Under the pieces are notes generated by a model, which was given only the letters and a program-made list of their open reading frames with translations, was not told the origin of the DNA and searched no databases. From assembly GCA_015143295.1 (NCBI GenBank), contig CM026556.1, positions 15,562,547 through 15,626,546 on the forward strand: a stretch of DNA of 64,000 nucleotides, written 5' to 3'. Positions within the stretch are counted from its first letter, which is position 1, and the number at the start of each line of letters is the position of its first letter. Positions 42,219 through 54,117 of the stretch are shown one piece after another. Position numbers and translations under genes: made by a program. This DNA comes from Tetracentron sinense (Eukaryota > Streptophyta > Magnoliopsida > Trochodendrales > Trochodendraceae).

Positions 42219-45200
42219 GAACCTTACTAGTCAATGAATGTTTGGCTCGAGTGTTGATTGATACCAGGTCTACTCATTCGTTTGTCTCGTCGAGTTTTTC
42301 AGAAGGCTTTTCTGTGGAGCCTAGTCAGCTAGAACCGGACTTAGCCATTTCAACTCCTCTTGGCAAGACAGTATTGGCAGATAAAGTGTATAGAAACAGT
42401 GTGGTTCAAGTGGGGAGTCACGAGTTGGCGGTTGATCTAATCGTTCTCGGATTTCAAGACTTTGATCTTATATTGGGAATGGATTGGTTAGCAACGCATC
42501 ATGGCATGTAGCTTGCTTTGAAAAGATAGTACTCTTCCGGCCAGTAGAAGGAAAACCATTTCACTTTCGAGGGTTGAAAAGTAGAGATATTGCCCGTTTT
42601 ACGGCTTTAAGCCTAGCGAATCCCGAGGCAAAGGACACTTCGACTATTCCGGTCGTGAGTGAATTCTTGGATGTGTTTTCAGAGGAGTTGCCAGGATTAC
42701 CTCCAGACAGGGAGATTGAGTTTGTGATCGAGCTTGCACCAGGCACAGCTCCTATATTCAGGGCTCCGTATAGAATGGCCCCTATTGAACTCAAGGAGCT
42801 GAAGACTCAGTTAGAGGAATTGCAAGGCCTTGGTTTCATTCGACCAAGTGTCTCACTGTGGGGTGCCCAGGTGTTATTTGTTAAGAAGAAGGATGGCTCG
42901 ATGCGGATGTGCGTCGATTACCGATAGTTGAACACTATAAAGAATAGGTACCCATTGCCTAGGATTGATGACTTGTTCGATCAGTTGAAGGGAGCAAAAT
43001 TTTTCTCTAAGATCGATCTTCGGTCCGGTTACCACCAGTTGAGGATCAAGGTCGAGGATGTGCCCAAAACTGCTTTTTAGACTCGATACGGACACTACAA
43101 GTTCTTGGTGATGCCTTTTGGTCTCGCAAATGCGCCGGCAGCCTTTATGGATTTAATGAACCGGGTGTTCCGGCCATACCTGGATCGATGCGTGATCGTG
43201 TTTCTTGATCATATCTTGGTGTATTCCAAGATACGAGAAGATCACATGCGAGACCTTCGTCTTGCTTTGGAAATGCTGAGAGAGCAAAAACTATACGCCA
43301 AACATAGCAAGTGTGAGTTTTGGTTGGAAGAGGTGGCATTCCTAGGCCACGTTGTTTCGGCGGAAGGCATCTCCGTTGATCCGAAGAAAATAGAGGCAGT
43401 TATGAGTTGGGCGAGGCTCAAGAGTGTCACGGAGATACGCAGTTTCCTTGGGTTAGTAGGCTACTACAGGAGATTCATAGAGGGTTTCTCCAGCCTTGCG
43501 GCACCGCTCACTTATTTGACAAGGAAGAATGCAAAATTTGTATGGAATGATAAATGTGAGATCAGTTTCACGGAACTGAAGAAGAGGCTTACCATGGCCC
43601 TCGTCCTTACAGTGCCATCCAGACATGGTGGTTATGAGGTGTACAGTGATGCCTCACATGTTGGACTTGGGTGTGTGCTCATGCAACACAAGAAAGTCAT
43701 TGCCTATGCATCGAGGCAATTGAAAGAGCATGAAAGGAATTACCCCATGCACGACTTGGAACTTGCCGCAGTCGTGTTTGCACTTAAGATTTGGCAACAT
43801 TACCATTACAGGGTAGAATTTTATGTGTTCACGGATCACAAGAGTCTCAAGTATCTCTTTTCCCAAAAGGAGCTGAATCTAAGGCAACGGCGTTGGATGG
43901 AATTTTTGAAAGATTATGACTGCACCATCCAATACCACCTGGGCAAAGCAAACATTGTAGCGGACGCCTTGAGTAGAGGACCTTCGGGGTTATTAGCACA
44001 CATGTTGGTGCAAGAATGGAGATTATTGGAGGATTTGGCGAATCTGGACATTAGTGTGAATGATGCAGTTCGCGGTCCTGTTTTGGAAAATGTCACGGTT
44101 CGGCCATACATTATAGATTTGATCCAAGAATACCAAGCCACGGATGCTGAATTGTTGGCTTATTGGGACAAGGAAGTTGCCAAGGGTAGTGAGGACTTCT
44201 CTCTCACTAGCCGAGGTGCTATCACATTCAAGGGAAGACTTTGTGTTCTGGCCAATGCAGATCTTCGACGAGAGATCATGGATGAAGCACACCGTTCGAA
44301 GTACACAGTGCATCCTGGGGGTAGAAAGATGTACCAGAATCTCAAGAATCACTATTGGTGGCGGAATATGAAGAGGGATGCTACGGAGTATGTAGCACGG
44401 TGCTTAGTATGCCAACAGGTGAAGGCAGAGCACTTGAGACCCGCCGGTCTATTACAGTCTCTTCCTATTCCCGAGTGAAAATGGGAGAACATCTCCATGG
44501 ACTTCATAGTTGGTTTGCCAAAGATGGCAAGGAACTCAGATGCAATATGGGTTGTGGTGGACCGTTTGACAAAGTTAGCGCATTTCTTACCCTACCGGAC
44601 CACGTTCAATTCTAGCCAGTTGGCCGCTCTGTACATCAAGGAAGTGGTTCGGCTACACGGGGTGCCAGTCAGTATTGTGTCAGATCGGGATCCAAGATTC
44701 ATATCCAGGTTCTATAAGAGTTTTCAGGACGCTATGGGTTCCCGACTCGATTTCAGCACCGCTTTTCATCCACAAACGGATCGACAAACCGAGAGGGTGA
44801 ACCAAGTCATCGAAGACATGCTTCGAGCTTGTATGCTGGATTTTAAAGGCAGTTGGGAAGAGCACCTGCCTTTGGTTGAATTCACCTATAACAATAGCTA
44901 TCAGGCGAGCATCCGAATGGCACCATTTGAGGCCTTGTATGGGCGAAGCTGCAGGTCTCCTCTCTACTGGGATGAGGTAGGAGAAAGAAAGGTGTTGGGT
45001 CCAGAGTTGATCGAGCAAACTGCTAGTATAGTTAAGATCATCCGGGATCGGTTGAAAGCCGCTCAAGATCGTCAAAAGAGCTATGCAGACACACGCCGCA
45101 GGGACTTAGAATTCCAGGTTGGGGATCAAGTCTTTGTGAAGTTATATCCTAGCAAGGGGATTATGAGATTTGGTAAGCGAGGCAAGCTCAGTCCTCGATA

Positions 45201-45537
45201 TGTTGGACCGTTCGAGATCATCACGCGAGTTGGTGAGGTTGCTTATAGGGTAGCTCTTACACCTCACATGGCCGCGGTTCACAACGTTTTCCATGTGTCT
45301 TTGCTTCGGAAGTACATTACGGATCCTTCACATGTCATAGACTTGGAACCGTTGGAAATTCGAGAGGATCTAACTTTAGTTGAGAGGCCGGTTCACATAT
45401 TGGATCAGAGAGATCAAGTCCTTCGCAAAAAAATGATTCCGTTGGTTCTCGTGCAGTGGCAACATCATGCTCGAGAAGAGTCTACGTGGGAGCGAGAGGC
45501 CGAAGTCAAAGCGAAGTACCCGGAATTGTTTGAATGA
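42219..45537 (+). pseudogene. pol: H pol, several lesions
   Basis: The exon is 7 nt shorter than in A and B, explained by a 1-nt deletion near 42503 and a 6-nt deletion near 42935. The protease reads DTRSTHSF, as in A. Stops: TAG 42925-42927, TAG 43078-43080 and TGA 44476-44478. RT has FLDHIL, so the second catalytic Asp is His. The integrase-chromodomain frame 44497-45537 is open, although TDRQTERVNQ replaces [10 protein letters not shown]. Confidence 0.92.
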
Positions 45538-45625
45538 GTTTTTGTATAGGTTTTGTATATGACTTGTAATTTTGTTTTGGTTTGTAATGCAAGTATCGTC
45601 TAAATTTTGAGTACGAAATTTTTTG

Positions 45626-45639
45626 TAAGGGGGGGAGGA
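45626..45639 (+). other. Polypurine tract of H
   Basis: AAGGGGGGGAGGA lies next to TGTAGAGCCCC. 45538-45625 is short untranslated sequence with a T-rich end. Confidence 0.82.
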
Positions 45640-46954
45640 TGTAGAGCCCCGAACTTTTCATGCTTAATGCATGGCACATTCGTAGCCAATTTTCCTTTAA
45701 TGTAGTACAATTAATAAATAAGGAAGAAATTGAAAATTTTAAAACATCAGAAATGTTCTTTTCGAAGTATGAACCCAACGCAAGTTGAATCATCAAAATC
45801 CGACGAACGAGTCAAAAGATATGGCCAAAACAGTTTGGACCTGCAAACCACCGATCGCTCGGTCCATTGTAGCGATCGATCAGTCCAAAACCGATCGATC
45901 GGAGGTTATCGACTGGTGCACTTTTTTGCATGGGGAAATTTTCCAGAGAGCATGTTTTTGACCGATCGCTCGGTCAAGAACACCGATCGCTCGGTAGGCA
46001 ACCGATCGATCGGTCATAACCACCGATCGCTTGGTCTTCGTATTTTTTGCAGAAATTTCATTAAGGGTGTTTTCATCTTTTGGGCGGTTCACTCATGCCT
46101 TAAAGGCTTTGCCCGAGCGTTTGGGGGTTCATTAACCCTAAGAAGAACATTTGAGAGATAGAGAGAGAAGAGAAGGGGATTTCAAACCTAGGGTTTGCTT
46201 TTGGGAGAGAAATCAAAGGGGTGAAGACCTAGATCACTTCAAGCTCGGTTCTTCTTCAAAGTTCTCGGCTCAAGCTCGCAAGGAGCACTTTCCCCAAGCT
46301 AGGGAAGCAACTCACGCACGTTTTGGAAGGGGGATTCTTTCCCTCATTTGTCAAGGTCGGTACTTTTTGCTACCCTCCTAGTGATAGTTCTTTATTTTTC
46401 TTCCCTTATTCCTATTATCCTTTATTTTTCCTTCATCTATATATGTGTTATGAGATGGGTTGTGTGAATGGTGAATGAAGATGGATGTTGGCGAATGGAT
46501 GCCGTGTGGATGATGTGATGAATGAAATGGGGAAAGGCATTGCACCTATAATAAACATGCAAGCATGTTGTGAATATGAACCCACCTAGAAAAGCATGTG
46601 ATAGGCTTAACAAATAATGTACTCACCATGTTTGATGAAATGCTAAGGTGGAAGAAATGAATTGTAAATTAAAGAAATGCATGCTTACTTCATTGCGGAA
46701 ATTGCTAGAACCTATGATAGTGTGCCTTCTTGTTTTCCCTAAATTACATGAAGATTGAATTGCTCAAATGATTGATGTTCTATGTATTGTTGACTCTCCA
46801 AATGTCATATTTAAAATTTACTTGCAAGTATATACACGCTTCCACGAGCACGACATGCATGACATGAATTTACTGAGGTTTTCAAGAACGAGAATTAGAG
46901 GTGGGATATATCCTACGATATGTTTTACCTCGCTTTTGGTAAGAACAAGACTAG

Positions 46955-47310
46955 CACGCATAAGAAGGGTCTCCCTTCCCTCGCAAGTACATGTCATAAG
47001 AAGGGTTTCCCTTCCCTCGCAAGTGCATTTAGGAAGAAGGGTCTCTCTTCCCTCACAAGTAGTTTATTTTCCTAGCAAGATACATGGCAAGGCAAGCATG
47101 AACATTTAGGAAGAAGGGTCTCCCTTCCCTCACAAGTAGTTTATTTTCCTAGCAAGATACATGGCAAGGCAAGCATGAACATTTAGGAAGAAGGATCTCC
47201 CTTCCCTCAAAACCCTCAAAAGTAGTTTACTTTCCGAGCAAGCATGATGACACGGCATGACATGACATGAACATTTAGGAAGAAGGGTTTCCCTTCCCTC
47301 ACAAGTAGTT
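46955..47310. repeat. Hairpin tandem array in the H LTR
   Basis: The units share TTTAGGAAGAAGGGTCTCCC, TTCCCTCACAAGTAGTTT and AGCAAG, at a spacing of about 63-76 bp from 47030 on. Shorter units precede them. The palindromic core GAAGGGTCTCCCTTC is the one used in the A LTR. Confidence 0.8.
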
Positions 47311-47621
47311 TACTTTCCAAGCAAGCATGACATAGCATGACACGTATGACACGCATGATACGACAAGACAAGACAAACATGACAAGTTTTCAAGCACGGA
47401 AAGGGTATTTTAAGTCAAGTCAAGTGCACAAGTTTTCAAGGGTTTTATTGGCTTTTATGAATACAAGCATTATTATGAACTGCTTTACTTTCTTGTATGA
47501 TATGAATTGTTCCTGTTTTATATATTCAAATTGCTTCCTACCTTATGTATACTATCTGTATGCTATGACTATTGGTTAGTATTTGGTACCCACTGAGTAT
47601 TCATGCTCAGCCGTACTTCTT

Positions 47622-47741
47622 ATGTCGGCAGGTACTGAGGGAGCTAATGCTCCATTTGATGTCTGTGCTCCCGGCCCATTGGTGGAGGAGGAATACGTCG
47701 AGGAACCTGTAGAGGAACCTCTGGTAGAGGGCTACTATTAG
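47622..47741 (+). CDS. Conserved LTR small ORF (39 aa), H copy
   Basis: MSAGTEGANAPF, then DVCAPGPLVEEEYVEEP, ending Gly-Tyr-Tyr and TAG. Forty codons are kept in an element whose gag and pol are badly broken. A 1-nt loss in the hairpin just upstream does not touch the frame, which supports the MSAG methionine as the start. Confidence 0.5.
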   Translation: MSAGTEGANAPFDVCAPGPLVEEEYVEEPVEEPLVEGYY

Positions 47742-48035
47742 GTGGTGGTAGAATCTGAGTGAGTGAGCTGTGGGTGAGTTGAGAGAGATGTATTCCTGTA
47801 TTTTGGCGGGCCTATCCGCACTTTCTTTTGTGTTTCTTTTTGTATAAACTTGGATCATCTGTGTATATATACATAGAGGTTTGTTAGTCTTCCACTGTGC
47901 TTTGTAGTTATGTTTCTGCTATTGTGTCCTCTTTGTATATGTTTTGTGGGTTTTTGCAGGTTAGTTCGTCAAGCAAGTCATGATTGCTCGTCCAAAGTTC
48001 ACTCTAACTCCTAGGGTGGGTTTTGGGTCATGATA

Positions 48036-48501
48036 GAAATAGCTCTAAGTGATCTCGGATCACGGATTACAATATTATATATTATTATAATATGAGAATT
48101 ATATTGCAATACTATATTGTTATTGATGATGATGAATGTTACTAGGTGTAAAATAGCCTAGATGGGTTGTGGATTTTGCTGGGCTCTATAGCTCAGTCCT
48201 CTCATTTATGTCTTCAGTTTTGGAAGCAATTGTCAATTGGCAAGGAGTTATACTTGATGGATTCTGAAATTGTACCGGCGTAGTTGTGGTGCCAAAAGTA
48301 ACGGCTATTGTAGCCAGTGGGGTAACGTATTTGCTTATGATGGGTTATTGTGATGACCGGTTGTTATTGCTTATGTAAGCTCATCAGAAAATTTGATAAA
48401 TCCCCGTATTTTTGCAGGTAAAGTCTTCCGCATGCGTGGTTATGACGAACGAGCACGTGTCTTGGAACTTGATTTCTCATACGCAGGTTCGAGGCGTCAC
48501 A
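48036..48501 (+). repeat. F 5' LTR, remaining 3' end
   Basis: It matches 62655-63118 closely (466 versus 464 bp) and ends GAGGCGTCACA, then the PBS. The rest of this LTR lay to the left of H and is not in the window. Confidence 0.88.
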
Positions 48502-48503
48502 GT

Positions 48504-48516
48504 TAGTATCAAAGCT
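48504..48516 (+). other. Primer binding site of F, two changes
   Basis: TAGTATCAAAGCT against TGGTATCAGAGCT in the coding elements. Both differences are G to A. Confidence 0.7.
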
Positions 48517-48779
48517 AAAAGTATTAACCATCATAACAAATCGTAATCGATACACTATTGGTTTTGAATCAAACGACGATTTAAAACCTTGTGTATACGA
48601 TAAGAGTGAACACTAGAGGGATAGATCATCTCCAGGAGAGTGTAAGAGATAGTCTAATTAGACTGGTAGAGGATTAAGGATCGATGAGTGATATATTTTG
48701 GATGATCTTTTTATGAAATAGATATTTGGATATCCCTATTGTGAAATAGTAAAGCGTTGTTGTTTTCATGATAGGAAGA

Positions 48780-49800
48780 ATGATGCCGCCTCGACGAGCA
48801 CCTGAGGGTACACTGGCTGGAGCCTATGAGGCTATTGCTGCCTTGGCTAATCTGATACAGCAGCAACATAATCAAAATATGAACAGAAATGGTAACCGTA
48901 TTCCCATCGCTACCATTCCAGAGCATGGGAATGTGATCTGCCTAGAAAAGTTCAAGAAGCTGGGACCATCAGCCTTTACGGGTACAACTAATCCGTTAAA
49001 AGCAGAGAACTGGATCAGGGGCTTAGAGAAAATATTTCGGGCTATGTCTTGTCCGGAGGACACCAAGCCAGAGTTCGCCATTTTCATGCTTGAGGGTGAG
49101 GTAGAACATTGGTGGACGACAGTTGAGAGGACAGTCCCAGAGGATCAAAAGCCCGTGAGTTAGGCAAAGTTCACAGAGTTATTTTATGAATGATATTTCT
49201 CTGCGTCCATGAAGAAGAAGAAAGAAATGGAATTTCTACAGCTAACCTAGGGGAACATGACCATCAATGAGTACGAGCAGAGGTTCAACCAACTCTCTAG
49301 GTTTGCTACCAAGTTCGTAGAGGATGAAATATGGAGAGTGGAAAAGTTCGAAGAAGGATTACGACCTGCTATAAAAGGGAAGTTAGCAGCTCAAAGATTT
49401 ACATCATTTTCTGAACTTCTAGATAGAGCACTTAGGGTAGAGAGAGTACATGAAGATATGACCAAAGAAAGTGTTGGCAAAGGAAAAGGTTCAATAGAAA
49501 ATTCAGGGGAAAATAAAGAAGTGAGAGATAGGGACAACAAGAGGAAATTTGGAGACTGTGATAAAAATACTACTTCAGAAGAAGCTAAGCAGCAAAATTG
49601 CGAGCGTTGTGATCGGTTCCATCGGACGGAAGCCTGTAAGGCTGGGGTTTGCTACCAGTGTGGCAAGCCAGGCCACATCAAGAAATATTGCCAAACCTTG
49701 GGACAGCAGTCAGGCAGGGGAGGAAAGGGTCGTGTTTTTGCCATGCCATGACACAGGCAGAAGGCCAACTCGACGATGACACCGTCGAAGAGAAACTTTA
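48780..49800 (+). pseudogene. gag: F gag with three stops and a late small insertion
   Basis: It starts MMPPRRAPEGTL. Gag core: FKKLGPSAFTGTTNPLKAENW, then EGEVEHWWTT, then EYEQRFNQLSRFA. Stops: TAG at 49161, TGA near 49191 and TAG near 49246, all in one frame. Knuckles: CERCDRFHRTEAC (CX2CX3HX4C) and CYQCGKPGHIKKYC, the same pair as in the Tekay-like gags. A 5-bp duplication after VFAM shifts the end. The older frame would run on through QAEGQLDDDTVEEKL to TAG near 49800. It has no pol. The leader 48517-48779 and the 3' region 49801-50065 hold no gene. Confidence 0.85.
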
Positions 49801-50065
49801 GACGTCTGCGTCCTACCTTAATAAACGTGCTTACTCTTTTGTCTTAGTGTGTTTTGGATAAGTATTGTACACGAGGAAAACATCTTAATGTATGCATTTT
49901 GTGATAAGTATAGAATGATTTTATAATATAAATATTTTGGCTATTTTAATTCTTGAGAAATTCGAAAACCCGAAGATATTAATAGTTTACATGAGAATAC
50001 TAAAATGGGTACCCTCCATTATTGGGAGATATAAGTTGATCAAATTTTGAGGGTGAAATTTTTGT

Positions 50066-50078
50066 AAGGAGGGGAGAT
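50066..50078 (+). other. Polypurine tract of F
   Basis: AAGGAGGGGAGAT precedes TGTAACGCCCC. The upstream TTGAGGGTGAAATTTTTGT resembles the sequence before the PPT in the other elements. Confidence 0.8.
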
Positions 50079-51438
50079 TGTAACGCCCCAAAATTTTAAA
50101 TAATAAAATTATGAATTTATTGGTCCTTAACTGGGGTTAAATACTTAAGTGTTTGTTAAATTAATAAAAAGTGGGTTTTGTTCGAGATTGAAGTGTACCA
50201 AGCAAATCTCAGTATCTTTTCACAAAAATCAAACACAATGTACTGGTCGACGGTTGGGACACACCCCTATCGTATCGGTTCCGTCAGGTATCATTTCACG
50301 GGACCGCGGGGCCATTATGTGTGATAAAATTGAGAAAAATGGGAAATTTGAAGATTTCCAGAAATTAAGTGGGACCTAATATCTGTTGGACATCCTAATA
50401 GAAATCCGTGCGGCTGGTACTAATGCGAGCTGGTCAGCCGTGGGAACTAATGTCTTTCGTCTCAGCAGTTAGTTGTCTCAGATGAAGAAACGGTGACCTA
50501 TTTTGTGTCCGAAATCAGAAAATTAGTAGGTTTTGCAATTTTCTTCCGGACTAAAGTGCAGTTGTCAAAACTCAGTATTTTTCTCTAAAATTTTTACAGT
50601 AGGTGTCGGGCTGTTCTAAGTTCGGTCACCTAAAGTTTCATCACTATCAAGCGTTATATAGTAGGGTTTCAAAGGATATATGCATGAAAAATGGGAAAAT
50701 CCAGTCAAACTAGTTAAACCAGTCAAAGTGGTTGACTTGGTCAACCACACCTTTCCACACCAAATGGGTCATGTGATTTTGCACATGATCTCAACCCCTT
50801 TAAGGTCTATATAAATGGGGGCCAGCCCCCCCCCCCATTGCTCACGGTTTGCAAACTGCTATAGAAATTTTAGAGAGAGAAAGTGAGGAGAGAGAAAGGA
50901 AGAGAGAGAAAAGAAAAGGGAGTCCACCTTGGGGTTTTTTGACGTCCTCTACGCGTTGGCGACGTCTATTTTCTTGCCCCGTGCCTCGATCAACGTGTAG
51001 AGAGAGAAAAAGATAAATCTAGAGAGAGAAAGTGAAGGTTTGAAGGCGAGGAGTTCACCTTGGGGTTAATCGTCCTCCCGAGCGCGTTGGCGGTGTCCGT
51101 TTCGGCCCTAGATGTCTCGAAGTGCATGAAAAAGGTGAAAACCCCTTCCATCTCTTCTCTTTTTTCCTATTATTTGCTATATTCTTTATGTGGAATGTAT
51201 GTGCCTTGATGGAAAAAGGGTCTGAGACCCGTGGATGTGTTATAGGGAGGTGGTTGTGCGTGGAAAATGAGTAGAGGGGTGTAGCCCTCGGTCTTGGGTC
51301 TCAAAACCTCAGATTTAGACTCACTGTGTAAAAGACGTGGATGGAAGAAGGGTCGGAGACCCCTATGTGATGTTGTGATTTAATGTGGACCTCTGGAGAG
51401 CCGGGATTGGGTCCCGAGTAAATTGTATCATCACCCCA
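50079..51438 (+). repeat. F 3' LTR, left part
   Basis: It starts TGTAACGCCCC and is cut by E at CCCCA (51434-51438). It contains a TATA box near 50808 and then GA-rich repeats (50870-51040) around two copies of a CACCTTGGGGTT..CGTTGGCG phrase, which look like leader sequence. No small ORF of the MSAG type was found here. Confidence 0.88.
50808..50815 (+). promoter_or_regulatory. Probable TATA box of the F LTR
   Basis: TATATAAA within GGTCTATATAAATGGG, about 730 bp into the LTR, followed 60-70 bp on by GAGAGAGA leader sequence. This is typical of an LTR promoter. Confidence 0.55.
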
Positions 51439-52839
51439 TGTAGAGCCCCGGACTTTTTCACATTTAATGCATGACACTTTCATTGCCATTTTGCCTTTAA
51501 AGAGGTATAATTAATAAATAAGGAAGAAATTGGAAATTCCAAACTGTCAGAAATGTTTGTTTTCGAAGTACTAACCCAACGCAAGTTGAATCGTCAAAAT
51601 CGGACGAACGAGTCAAAAGTTATGGCCAAAACAGTTTGGACCTGCAGACCACCGATCGCTCGGTCCATGGAGCGATCGATCGGTCCAAAACCGATCGCTC
51701 GGAGGCTATCAACTGGTCAAGATTTTTGTATGGGAAAATTTTCCAGAGAGTGAAATTTTAACCGATCGCTCGATTATGAAACCGATCGATCGGTCATTAA
51801 CACCGATCGCTCGGTACTCGCGTTTTTGCAGAAATTTTAGTAAGGGTATTATGGTCTTTTGGTCGGTTCACTCTTACCTTAAGAGTTTAACCCGAGCCTT
51901 TAGGGCTTCATTTCGACACTTAGAGAGATTGGGAGATAAGAAGAGAGGAGAGGGCGATTCCTAAACCTAGGGTTTCCATTTTGGAGAGAAATCAAGGGGT
52001 TTGTGAACCCACACTCAACTCAAGCCCATTTTTCTTCAAGATCAAGGCACAAGCTCGTGAGGAGCATCTCCTCAAGCTAGGGCAGCAACTCACGGTCGTT
52101 TGTGGAAGGGGTTTCTCCCCTCATTGTTCAAGGTCGGTACTTCTTGCTACCCTCCTAGTTATAGTTCCTCTTTTCCCTTTATTTCCCTTTGTTTTCCTGT
52201 ATTTACTCATGTGCTATGAGATGGATGGTTGTGAATGGTGAATCGAGATGGAATGGGCGATTGGATGCCAATGGTTGTGTTATGATGATTAAAATGGGGA
52301 GGGCATTGTTCCAATAATGAACATACATGCATGATTTGAGTAAAATCCATCTAGAAAAGCATGTTGTAGGGTAAATCAATAATGAACACACCATGTTTGA
52401 TGAAATGCCAAGATGAATGAAAAGAAAAATAAATAAAGAAAATGCATGCTTAACATTTATGGAAATTGCTAAGGTTATGATAGTGTGTTTTCGCGCTTTC
52501 CCTAAATTGTTTAATTTATTACTTGTATATATGGTAATGTGCAATGTATGGTGAATTCCCCAAAATGTCATATTTAATTTCCATCGCAAGTGTGTACACG
52601 ATTACACGAGCACGGCATGAAACGACGTGATTTACCGATGTTTTCAAGGACGAGATGTAGAGGTGGGGCATATCCTACGATATGTTTCACTTCGCTTTTG
52701 GCAAGGACAAGATGATCATGCATTACATAGGGAAGGGTCTCTCATCCCATCGCATTACACGCATGGCATGCCATCGCATTACACGTATGGCATAGCATCT
52801 CATGACACTCAAGGCATGGCATGACACGCATGGATGCTA

Positions 52840-53035
52840 GTTGCGACGGGCTATGAACGGCAACTAGGCATACACATTTCGCATGGATGCTAGTTGCGAC
52901 GGACTATGAACGGCAACTAGGCATATCATTCAGCATATAGGATACTAGTTGCGACGGACTATGAACTTCAACTAGGCATATCATTCAAGTGTACAGGGTA
53001 CTAGTTGCGACGGACTATGAACGGCAACTAGGCAT
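52840..53035. repeat. CTAGTTGC hairpin array, E 5' LTR (4 units)
   Basis: The units carry CTAGTTGCGACGG..ATGAACGGCAACTAGGCAT, 52-68 bp apart. One unit has AACTTCAACTAG instead of AACGGCAACTAG, which breaks its stem. The 3' LTR has five units (60345-60605). These are the reverse-orientation counterparts of the B arrays. Confidence 0.85.
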
Positions 53036-53344
53036 GTGAACATGTTTAAATTCCGAATAAACAAGCATGATACAAGTATGACAAGCATGACACGGTAAAT
53101 AAGTTCCCAATTACGCGAAGGGTATTTTAAGTCAAGTCAAGTGCATAATGTTTTTCAAGGATTTTATCGGCTTTTCATGAACTGCAAGCATGATTATGAA
53201 TTTCCTTATTTCTTTGTATGATATTAACTGTTCCTGATTCATATATATCTATATTGTTTCCTGGGTATGCATTGCTATCTCTTGCTATAACTGTTGGTTA
53301 GTAGTTAGTACCCGCTGAGTATTCCATGCTCAGCCGTACTTCTT

Positions 53345-53464
53345 ATGTCGGCAGGTTCTGAGGGAGCTGCTGCTCCATTTGATGTTTGTGCTCCTGGTCC
53401 ATTGGTGGAGGAGGTGTATGTCGAGGAGCCTTTGGAGGAACCTCCCGTAGAGGGTTATCAGTAG
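53345..53464 (+). CDS. Conserved LTR small ORF (39 aa), E 5' LTR copy
   Basis: MSAGSEGAAAPF, then DVCAPGPLVEEVYVEEP, with the same tail and stop as A. A TAG stop lies in frame shortly upstream, so the MSAG methionine is the only possible start. Confidence 0.5.
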   Translation: MSAGSEGAAAPFDVCAPGPLVEEVYVEEPLEEPPVEGYQ

Positions 53465-53760
53465 GTGGTGTTAGATTCTGAGTGGATTAGCTGTGGGTGA
53501 GCATGAGTGATTATATCCATGTATTTTGGCGGGCATGTCCGCACTTTCTTGTTTTGATTTCTTTGTATTAAAACTTGGACCATGTGTATATACTTAGAGG
53601 TTTGTTAGACTTCCGGTGTGTCTTATAGTTATGCTTCCGCTGTTATTCTCTATTGTATATGCTCTGTGGGTGTTTTGCAGGTGGTTTGTCAAGCAAGTCA
53701 TGATTTAGTCATCCATGATTCACTCTAACTCCTAGGGTGGGTTTTGTGTCGCGACAAAAG

Positions 53761-53773
53761 TGGTATCAGAGCT
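53761..53773 (+). other. Primer binding site of E
   Basis: TGGTATCAGAGCT, 4 nt after the LTR, is an intact match to initiator tRNA-Met. The leader 53774-54117 is about 344 nt and has no gene. Confidence 0.9.
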
Positions 53774-54117
53774 TAGGCTTTAGGTCTCTTGGGTCACTTA
53801 GAATCTTTTACCACGGCTTGACAAGAGCATATGTTAGGAAACAAGTTAGGAAGGAAGTAAGTCGGGAGTGAGTCTGGTTCCAAGTGTAAGACTAAACTTT
53901 AGTCTTAGTCTAAAATGGTTGCTTTAACCAAGTACGGGTCCTAGGTACGCTAGAACACTAAAGTATAAGTATAATGTGATGAATACTCTGATGACTTGAT
54001 GTGATGTATATTAGTATTATACAACTAATACAAATTGAATTATTGTCAAATGGCATTGAAATAAACTGTGGTTTCAAGTTAGACTCATGTGGTGTTATTA
54101 TTCTCAGGACTTTAGTC

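Larger units (their letters stand above)
12842..48035 (+). mobile_element. Element H: Tekay-like chromovirus, left end lost
   Basis: Gag pieces at 12842-13401 and 41582-42076 are colinear and are separated by element A. Pol follows to 45537, then a polypurine tract and a 3' LTR ending at 48035. The 5' LTR, leader and first part of gag (roughly 80 codons) are missing at the LINE junction. H ends inside the 5' LTR of F, so F was its target. It carries more lesions than A, B or C, as expected for the oldest of the four. Confidence 0.9.
45640..48035 (+). repeat. H 3' LTR
   Basis: 2396 bp, TGTAGAGCCCCG to a decayed end TCATGATA (TCGCGACA expected). It has GATCGATC palindromes (45850-46035), a four-unit hairpin array of about 70-80 bp (46955-47310), hairpin 1 with one base missing, the small ORF, and GCGG/CCGC near 47806-47819. 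The right target copy should be GAAAT (48036-48040). Confidence 0.92.
51439..53756 (+). repeat. E 5' LTR
   Basis: Order: GACGAACGAGTCAAAAG (51602-51618), GATCGATC palindromes (51650-51815), GCAGAAATTTTAGTAAGGG, T/C-rich leader, the CTAGTTGC hairpin array (52840-53035, four units), hairpin 1 (about 53314-53334), the small ORF, then GCGG/CCGC near 53528-53541. Confidence 0.94.

Noticed and set aside
54001..54117. Upstream extension of E gag
   Set aside because: It is open by chance in E only. The relatives start at the MRRNTRG methionine, and the extension is leader sequence.
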